A stretch of DNA of 39,146 bases from Chlamydia trachomatis (GTDB taxonomy: Bacteria > Chlamydiota > Chlamydiia > Chlamydiales > Rhabdochlamydiaceae), in NCBI GenBank assembly GCA_945875745.1, contig CAMCLJ010000010.1, positions 1-39,146 on the forward strand, written 5' to 3'. The position numbers and the translations under genes were made by a program. This document shows, in pieces, positions 33,743 through 39,146 of this stretch; within the stretch, counting starts at the first letter, position 1, and the number at the start of each line of letters is the position of its first letter. The notes under the pieces are model-generated. The model had not been told where the DNA came from. It ran no database searches and worked only from the letters and a program-made list of their open reading frames with translations.

Positions 33743-34981
33743 ATGAGTGAACAAATTACAATTGCTCTACCAAAGCTTGGCGAGAGTATTGTCAGTGCAA
33801 CAATTGTACAGTGGTTTAAAAAGGAAGGGGACCTGGTAGCTCTTGATGAGCCTTTGCTAGAGGTCTCTACAGATAAAGTCAATAGTGAAATCCCCTCGCC
33901 TGTTGCAGGTAGGCTGACTCGGATTTTAGCTTCAGTGGATGAAGAATTGCAGGTGGGCGAGCCGCTTGGACAAATCGAGGTCAGCAAAACTAGTGCAAGC
34001 ACAGCCGATGCCTCTATAACCACCCCTGCCTCTAAAATCACAACACAGGCTCCAAGTACAAGTGGGGATATGGAAGGCTTTTTATCGCCCGCTGTTCTGC
34101 GACTGGCATCGGAACTGGGGGTGAGTTTCGATGAAATGAAAAACATCCAGTCCACAGGTGCTGCTGGCCGCATTACTAAGCAAGATATCGAAGCTTATGC
34201 AGAACGAAAGAATGCAGCCCAGAAGCCTGTGCAGCCTGCATCGAATGCGTGTAGTCAAAATAGACCATGCTCTATCTCTTCAGATGTAGAAGTGGAGAGA
34301 TTGAAGATGACAGGGATGCGTAAGGCGATTGCTGATAATATGGTTAAGTCATTTTATCAGGCGCCACACGCTACACTGATCAACGAAGTCGATGTAACTG
34401 AAGTATTAAAAGTTATTGCACAGAAGAAGGAAGCATTTTTCTCTAAGTACGGTATTAAACTGACTATTACCAGTTTTATCGCTAAAGCAATTGCTCTGGC
34501 TCTGCAGGAGTATCCTTTAATTAATTCTTCTTTAGATCAAGAAACGATCTTGGTGAAAAAATTTGTAAATCTTGGGATTGCAGTCAGTATCGATCAAGGC
34601 TTGGTGGTTCCTGTGATTAAGAACTGCCAGAAAATGAATATAGTTCAGATTGCTCAATCGATTAGTAACTTATCTATGAAAGCAAGATCTGGTAAGCTCT
34701 CTGCTGCAGATGTAACCGATGGTACGATTAGTATGACAAACTTCGGTATGTCTGGTATTTCGATTGGGATTCCTATTATTAGGTTCCCTGAGGTTGCAAT
34801 CATTGGAATCGGGGCAATACAAAAAAAGGTTATTGCACTTGAAAACGACCATATGGCGATACGCTCATTAATGCACGTGTCTTTAACTTTTGATCACCGT
34901 GTTTTAGATGGAATGTATGGCTGTGGTTTTTTAGGGGCTCTTCAGAAACATTTAGAAAATGATTTAGAAATTGAAGGGTAG
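33743..34981 (+). CDS. Dihydrolipoamide acyltransferase (E2 of a 2-oxoacid dehydrogenase)
   Basis: The 412-residue protein has one lipoyl domain with Lys45 in VSTDKVNSE, a linker, an E3/E1-binding domain at about 112-150 (LSPAVLRLASELGV, AAGRITKQDIEAY) and a catalytic domain from about 180 ending with His385 and Asp389 in DHRVLDGMYG. It transfers acyl groups to CoA. It may be pyruvate, branched-chain or 2-oxoglutarate type; chlamydial homologues are annotated sucB. No E1 or E3 gene is next to it. A shared terminator separates it from the convergent IDH gene. Confidence 0.9.
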   Translation: MSEQITIALPKLGESIVSATIVQWFKKEGDLVALDEPLLEVSTDKVNSEIPSPVAGRLTRILASVDEELQVGEPLGQIEVSKTSASTADASITTPASKITTQAPSTSGDMEGFLSPAVLRLASELGVSFDEMKNIQSTGAAGRITKQDIEAYAERKNAAQKPVQPASNACSQNRPCSISSDVEVERLKMTGMRKAIADNMVKSFYQAPHATLINEVDVTEVLKVIAQKKEAFFSKYGIKLTITSFIAKAIALALQEYPLINSSLDQETILVKKFVNLGIAVSIDQGLVVPVIKNCQKMNIVQIAQSISNLSMKARSGKLSAADVTDGTISMTNFGMSGISIGIPIIRFPEVAIIGIGAIQKKVIALENDHMAIRSLMHVSLTFDHRVLDGMYGCGFLGALQKHLENDLEIEG

Positions 34982-34990
34982 TCAATAGGT

Positions 34991-35023
34991 AATCTAGGGA
35001 CTTTCAGAGCCCCTAGATTTTAT
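34991..35023. terminator. Bidirectional terminator between acyltransferase and IDH genes
   Basis: AATCTAGGG (34991-34999) pairs perfectly with CCCTAGATT (35011-35019), followed by TTAT. It lies nine bases after the rightward acyltransferase stop and 16 bases after the leftward IDH stop, so it can serve both. Confidence 0.7.
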
Positions 35024-35035
35024 ATCAATCAGGGC

Positions 35036-36472
35036 TTACGAATAGCCCGGCTCGTTATCAATCATGTAAAGGTTTTCTGTTTTAATCACATCAAAGCCTT
35101 CGTTATTTAAAGCTTTGAGTAGGGTAAGGATATGCTCATGAGAGATTCTTTGTTTATCATTGACATGTGTAAATCTTAATCGCCACTGCTCAATACAAGA
35201 GGTTTCAGGATGCCCACTAGGCCATATCCGAACCCCTCTATTGCTAATCATTTTTAGTTTTAGATCAATACTTGTGACTTGTGATGATTTTTGAATCACT
35301 TGGTCTGCTGTGTCTTTAGAGTAAATAAATACATCAATCCCAATCAGATCCCTTGTTGACTCTTTAACATAATGTGTTGTCACAAGTGGGGCTATTTTTG
35401 TATTTTCTTGGTATGTGACCGTCGGTAGTGTTTTTGGAATTTCACCTAAAAATTTAACAACTGCTTGCGCAAATTCTTTTGTTCCTACTTTCTTTCGGCT
35501 TTTACCTTCTGTAAAGATGTCATAGGTGTGAATTCCTTCTTCAAGGGTTTTAAGCCATCCGTTGTGTATTCTACTTGCAACCCTATGTTCTCCTAGGTGA
35601 ACCAGCATCATTACCGAGGCTAGTAACAGTCCTGAGGGGTTAGCTAGATTTTGCCCAGCCCTACGGGGGGCCGATCCGTGAATCGCTTCAAACATCGCTC
35701 CTTTATGTCCAATATTTGCCGATCCAGCAAGGCCCACAGATCCTGAAATTTGAGCTGCTACATCCGATAAAATATCGCCATAGAGATTAGGCATGACAAT
35801 TACATCAAATACCTCTGGGGTATCAGCTAATTTCGCAGCTCCAATATCCACAATCCAGTGTTCATTTTCTATCTTTGGATATTCTTTGGCGATTTCATCG
35901 AAGACTTTATGAAATAATCCATCAGAGAACTTCATGATGTTGTCTTTTGTAAAGCACGTTACTTTTTTTCTTCCATATTCCCTGGCGTATTCAAAAGCAT
36001 GCCTTATGATTTTTTCAGATCCCTGTCTTGAGATGATTTTTAACGATTCAGACACTCCAGGTGTTTGCCTGTATTCGATTCCAGCATATAGATCTTCTTC
36101 ATTTTCCCTTACAATCACCACATCCATGGTTGGGTGCTTGGTTTTGACAAAAGGGGAATAGGAGACGCACGGTCTAATATTGGCAAATAAGCCAAGAGTC
36201 GTTCGAATAGTCACATTTAGGCTTTTAAAACCACCCCCCTGGGGAGTGGTGATTGGTGCTTTAAGGAAAGCCTTAGTCTGTTTTATAGTCTCCCAAGAAG
36301 AGTCTTCTATGCCTGTCGGATCCCCTCTTAAATAAACTTTTTCTCCGATTTCAATTTTATGATATTCTAGAGGAGCCCCAGCTTGCTCAAGGACATAGAC
36401 CACTGCCTCGGTGATTTCTGGGCCTATCCCATCACCATAGGCGATAGCAATCGGAATTTTTGATTTGGGCAT
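35036..36472 (-). CDS. icd: Isocitrate dehydrogenase, Thermus-type with C-terminal extension
   Basis: The 478-residue enzyme has the beta-decarboxylating dehydrogenase core: GDGIGPEI at 13-20, SLNVTIRTTLGLFANIRP at 84-101 with the substrate-binding Ser/Asn/Arg residues, VRENEEDLYAGIEY near 120, MPNLYGDILSDVAAQ near 235 and the cofactor loop EAIHGSAPRRAGQNLANP. An extra domain of about 130 residues follows, as in Thermus NADP-IDH and rickettsial-type enzymes. This makes 2-oxoglutarate in the first half of the TCA cycle, which Chlamydia lacks. It is leftward between the acyltransferase and kpsF. Confidence 0.9.
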   Translation of the reverse strand: MPKSKIPIAIAYGDGIGPEITEAVVYVLEQAGAPLEYHKIEIGEKVYLRGDPTGIEDSSWETIKQTKAFLKAPITTPQGGGFKSLNVTIRTTLGLFANIRPCVSYSPFVKTKHPTMDVVIVRENEEDLYAGIEYRQTPGVSESLKIISRQGSEKIIRHAFEYAREYGRKKVTCFTKDNIMKFSDGLFHKVFDEIAKEYPKIENEHWIVDIGAAKLADTPEVFDVIVMPNLYGDILSDVAAQISGSVGLAGSANIGHKGAMFEAIHGSAPRRAGQNLANPSGLLLASVMMLVHLGEHRVASRIHNGWLKTLEEGIHTYDIFTEGKSRKKVGTKEFAQAVVKFLGEIPKTLPTVTYQENTKIAPLVTTHYVKESTRDLIGIDVFIYSKDTADQVIQKSSQVTSIDLKLKMISNRGVRIWPSGHPETSCIEQWRLRFTHVNDKQRISHEHILTLLKALNNEGFDVIKTENLYMIDNEPGYS

Positions 36473-36533
36473 ATGTGTGCTCCTGTCAATGTTGTTCTTT
36501 CAAAAATTGCTTTTACGAAATTCAATTGAAGAC

Positions 36534-36562
36534 TTCAAGAAAAATTAGAGATACTCTATATT
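36534..36562 (+). promoter_or_regulatory. Possible promoter of kpsF with overlapping palindrome
   Basis: TTCAAG (36534-36539) and TATATT (36557-36562) are 17 bases apart, 23 bases ahead of the kpsF start. The palindrome TTGAAGACTTCAA (36526-36538) overlaps the -35 box and could be an operator. It lies in the 112-base divergent gap with the IDH gene. Confidence 0.35.
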
Positions 36563-36584
36563 ATGCAACTAATAGAGAGATATA

Positions 36585-37544
36585 ATGATTAAAAAAATTA
36601 TTGATAACGCAAAACAATACATCAACTCGTTCTTTGATGCGGTCGATACTCAGGCGATAGAAACTGTTGTGAGCCTCTGCCGGGAATGTGAGGGATTGCT
36701 AATTATAACTGGCGTAGGTAAAAGTGGAATTATTGCTGAAAAAATTGCCATGACACTTGTTTCTACAGGCACCCGGGCCCTTCATCTGCCAGCGATGAAT
36801 TTTTTGCACGGGGACATAGGGATCGTATCCGATCGGGATTTAGTTTTGATGATTAGTAAAACTGGTGAATCGGAAGAACTGCTTAACCTGCTGCCGTTTA
36901 TTCAAAGAAAAAAAGCTAAAACAATTGCTGTGGTTTCAAGACCCTCTAGTCGCCTATCTCAAGGTTGTGATTTTTCTCTATGCCTACCTGTTGAAAAAGA
37001 GCTTTGCTCTTTTGATCTTGTTCCAACTATATCCACTGTAGTCCAATTGATTTTTGGAGATGTCCTAGCTGTAGCTCTTATGCAGCATCGCAATTTTCAA
37101 ATGAGTCATTATGCAATGAATCATCCAGCTGGCGCTATAGGTAAAAAATTGACCCTGTCTGTTAGAGATCTGATGTTAAAAGATAGCGATATCCCTTTAT
37201 GCAAGCCAGAGAATCGGCTCGTTGATGTGCTAGTTGAGCTTTCTAATAAAAAATGTGGAGCCCTCCTTGTTGCCAGTGAAAAAAAAGAGTTTATCGGAAT
37301 CTTTACCGATGGAGACTTAAGAAGAGCCCTTCAATCAAAAGGTTCATCGGTTTTAGATGAGACCATGCAGTCTTTGATGAGTCCTTCGGCGGTCTCTCTT
37401 GATGGAGATGTTTTAGCTTGGGATGCGTTAAAATATATGCAACAAGACTCTTCTAAGTGGGTAATGGTCCTTCCTGTGTTAGATCAGGGTAAAATCATCG
37501 GTATTCTTCGTATGCACGATCTAGTTCAAGCTGGGATTAGCTAG
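36585..37544 (+). CDS. kpsF: D-arabinose-5-phosphate isomerase (SIS plus two CBS domains)
   Basis: The 319-residue enzyme interconverts ribulose-5-phosphate and arabinose-5-phosphate for Kdo synthesis. The SIS domain occupies about 35-170 (TGVGKSGIIAEKIAMTLVSTGTR, SKTGESEELLNLLP, and HPAGAIGKKL after it), followed by two CBS domains to the C-terminus (EFIGIFTDGDLRRAL, KIIGILRMHDLVQAGI). All family marks are intact. Kdo is the inner LPS sugar, fitting with gmhA and lpxK nearby. Chlamydia has kpsF/gutQ in the same neighbourhood. Confidence 0.94.
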   Translation: MIKKIIDNAKQYINSFFDAVDTQAIETVVSLCRECEGLLIITGVGKSGIIAEKIAMTLVSTGTRALHLPAMNFLHGDIGIVSDRDLVLMISKTGESEELLNLLPFIQRKKAKTIAVVSRPSSRLSQGCDFSLCLPVEKELCSFDLVPTISTVVQLIFGDVLAVALMQHRNFQMSHYAMNHPAGAIGKKLTLSVRDLMLKDSDIPLCKPENRLVDVLVELSNKKCGALLVASEKKEFIGIFTDGDLRRALQSKGSSVLDETMQSLMSPSAVSLDGDVLAWDALKYMQQDSSKWVMVLPVLDQGKIIGILRMHDLVQAGIS

Positions 37545-37619
37545 CGGCATTTGCGGATCTTCATTTGATTTGTTTCTTTGAAAAAAATATAATGTTGGTT
37601 TTATCAAAGAGGAAGTTTT

Positions 37620-38897
37620 ATGGGATCTTTTGGACTGGCGTCATATCTAATTTTATTCGTTTTTATACTCGGCTATGCAGCCATTATTTTTGAGCATGTA
37701 CTTAAAGTAAGTAAAAGCGCTGTAGCTCTGTTTGCAGCGGTTCTATGTTGGCTTATTTACCTAGTTACTAGCGATCAGACTGTGTCTTATAATTTACTTG
37801 AGCTGGCTCACCATGTATCTAGTATTTCTCAAATTATTTTCTTTCTTCTTTCAGCCATGGCTTTGGTTGAGCTTATAGATGCCCATAAAGGATTTAAGAT
37901 TATCACTGATGTGATCCATTCTGCATCTAAGCGGCGGCTTTTATGGACGATTTCTCTGATCACATTCTTTCTATCTGCGATGTTAGATAATTTAACGACC
38001 ACGATTTTAATGATTTCTCTTATTAGAAAGCTCGTGCCAGATTCGAGGGAAAGAGTTTCTTTAAGCTGTATGGTTGTTGTTGCGGCCAATGCGGGGGGCG
38101 CCTGGACTCCGATAGGAGATGTGACGACAACGATGTTATGGATTGATGGACAGATCTCTGCCTCTAAGGTGATGAAAACTTTGTTATTGCCTAGCTTTAT
38201 CTCGATGTTAGTTCCCTTAATTTGGTTTTCGGTGCAGGCTAAAGGCAGGTATGCTCATCTTAAGGAGCATCTGCATGAGCAGCATGCAGAACCTGGTGCC
38301 AGACTTGTTTTTTGGATGGGACTTTGTGGTATGATCTGTGTTCCTGTTTTTAAAGCTCTTACAGGACTGCCCCCTTTTATGGGTATGATTTTTTCTTTAG
38401 GCGTTCTTTGGATTGTCACCGATCTTATGCATCATAGATTTGATCAAAGGCTTCATTTAAGAGTTCCTTCTATCCTCTCAAAAATAGATTCGTCATCTAT
38501 TTTATTTTTTTTAGGAATCCTTCTTGCTGTAGATAGCCTGCAGACAGCCGGTATTTTAAGGCAGCTGGCTGGCTGGCTAGATTCTTCGATTGGTAATCTT
38601 CCTTTAATTGCCACATTAATTGGGGTGTTTTCTGCCGTTGTGGATAATGTGCCTTTAGTAGCTGCTTCCATGGGGATGTATCCTCTTGAAAGATTCCCTA
38701 TGGACCATACATTTTGGCTGATGATTGCTTATGCTGCCGGAACCGGCGGCAGCTTGCTCATTATTGGATCAGCTGCGGGTGTTGCGATGATGGGTATGGA
38801 AAAAATGGATTTTGTCACCTATTTTAAAAAAACAACTTTACCAGTTTTTGTAGGTTTCATTCTTGGAATGCTTTCCTATGTGCTCATTAGTCATTGA
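37620..38897 (+). CDS. nhaD: Na+/H+ antiporter, NhaD family
   Basis: The 425-residue protein has eleven or so hydrophobic segments and the IT-superfamily motifs SAMLDNLTTTILMISLIRKLVP near 118 and FSAVVDNVPLVAASMGMYPL near 340, together with ANAGGAWTPIGDVTTTMLW near 158 and GTGGSLLIIGSAAGVAMMG near 378. It exports Na+ in exchange for protons. GAGGAAG precedes the ATG. It follows kpsF by 75 bases and may have its own promoter. Confidence 0.92.
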   Translation: MGSFGLASYLILFVFILGYAAIIFEHVLKVSKSAVALFAAVLCWLIYLVTSDQTVSYNLLELAHHVSSISQIIFFLLSAMALVELIDAHKGFKIITDVIHSASKRRLLWTISLITFFLSAMLDNLTTTILMISLIRKLVPDSRERVSLSCMVVVAANAGGAWTPIGDVTTTMLWIDGQISASKVMKTLLLPSFISMLVPLIWFSVQAKGRYAHLKEHLHEQHAEPGARLVFWMGLCGMICVPVFKALTGLPPFMGMIFSLGVLWIVTDLMHHRFDQRLHLRVPSILSKIDSSSILFFLGILLAVDSLQTAGILRQLAGWLDSSIGNLPLIATLIGVFSAVVDNVPLVAASMGMYPLERFPMDHTFWLMIAYAAGTGGSLLIIGSAAGVAMMGMEKMDFVTYFKKTTLPVFVGFILGMLSYVLISH

Positions 38898-38908
38898 ATT
38901 TCTTATTT

Positions 38909-38946
38909 TTTCATAGGGGAAAAAGCGTGTTATTTTCCCTATGAAA
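38909..38946 (+). terminator. Hairpin after nhaD
   Basis: TTTCATAGGG and AAAA on the left pair with TTTT and CCCTATGAAA on the right, with one bulged G and a nine-base loop, starting 12 bases after the stop. The downstream T run is weak, so it may terminate inefficiently or protect the mRNA end. Confidence 0.5.
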
Positions 38947-39031
38947 CCCCCTGTTTAAAGTAAAAAATTGCAAACTCTTGTTTCGAAAAAGAAGAGAATC
39001 TTTCTTGCGATAAAATCGGTAATTTTTGTAT

Positions 39032-39133
39032 GTTCTTAGCATCTTAACGCAGAAATCTGAAAAGAAATCAGCTTTAAGAAAAGCAGAGCTAGTAAAGCCT
39101 GCGGAAGTTGTTTTGACAGTAGAAGAGAAATGA
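39032..39133 (+). CDS. Possible small coding segment at the window edge
   Basis: A 33-codon frame bounded on the left by an in-frame TAA reads QKSEKKSALRKAELVKPAEV and ends VVLTVEEK-stop. Its composition is protein-like, but no ATG start exists; a TTG would be needed. Its stop overlaps an ATG at 39130 that opens a frame (MTKRS) running off the window. Either it is a short gene coupled to the next, or the start of one gene with a frameshift. Weakly supported. Confidence 0.25.
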   Translation, partial: VLSILTQKSEKKSALRKAELVKPAEVVLTVEEK

Positions 39134-39146
39134 CGAAACGAAGTGA

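Overview
The window looks like chromosomal DNA from a member of the Chlamydiae, probably an environmental, amoeba- or arthropod-associated lineage rather than Chlamydia proper. The main evidence is gene order. rpsL-rpsG-fusA-rpsJ lies divergent from a tail-specific protease, rplU-rpmA-obgE sits beside a zinc/manganese ABC transporter, nrdR-dksA-lspA form a block, and lpxK, a lipoamide acyltransferase, kpsF and a SpoU methylase follow. From memory, these match the neighbourhoods of the C. trachomatis CT399-CT420 and CT436-CT441 regions. The complete Thermus-type isocitrate dehydrogenase, absent from Chlamydia itself, and the secreted transferase genes argue for an environmental relative. DNA is moderately AT-rich; no transposase, CRISPR array or rRNA is visible.

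Layout. 1-2000: remnant of the rpsJ 3' end, then two leftward genes for Sec-signal proteins (methyltransferase-like, glycosyltransferase-like), then the true rpsJ terminator. 2023-5548: leftward ribosomal/EF-G operon with its promoter. 5732-7842: Tsp/Prc protease and tRNA-Phe. 8022-9053: signal-bearing GT-B glycosyltransferase. 9400-13764: alanine/glycine:Na+ symporter and an exported M16 peptidase. 13790-15351: a duplicated gene end and two exported proteins of unknown function. 15489-17301: leftward rplU-rpmA-obgE with promoter and leader hairpin. 17632-17876: two very small, very basic peptide genes. 17884-20364: leftward Zn/Mn ABC transporter operon. 20592-20682: tRNA-Ser. 20861-21983: response regulator, then the tail of a histidine kinase joined head to head to the tail of glmS. 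22367-24823: MGDG-synthase-like GT28 with a signal peptide and a cyclic-nucleotide-binding/CPBP membrane protein. 25108-30106: nrdR, dksA-like, lspA, unknown, cinA, spoU, rluA-type genes. 30049-31110: asd, leftward. 31111-32043: decayed DNA. 32044-34981: gmhA, lpxK and lipoamide acyltransferase. 35036-36472: IDH, leftward. 36585-38897: kpsF and nhaD.

The core genes serve translation, envelope building (gmhA heptose, lpxK lipid A, kpsF Kdo precursor, asd diaminopimelate, lspA lipoproteins), metal uptake, protein turnover and central carbon metabolism. Between them lie lineage-specific inserts. The most notable are four genes that join an N-terminal export signal to a sugar- or methyl-transferase fold. 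Because periplasms normally lack nucleotide sugars and SAM, I infer that these may be enzymes exported towards the host. Several inserts are bounded by partial copies of neighbouring gene ends or by truncated genes, which shows that the accessory joints of this chromosome have been rearranged.
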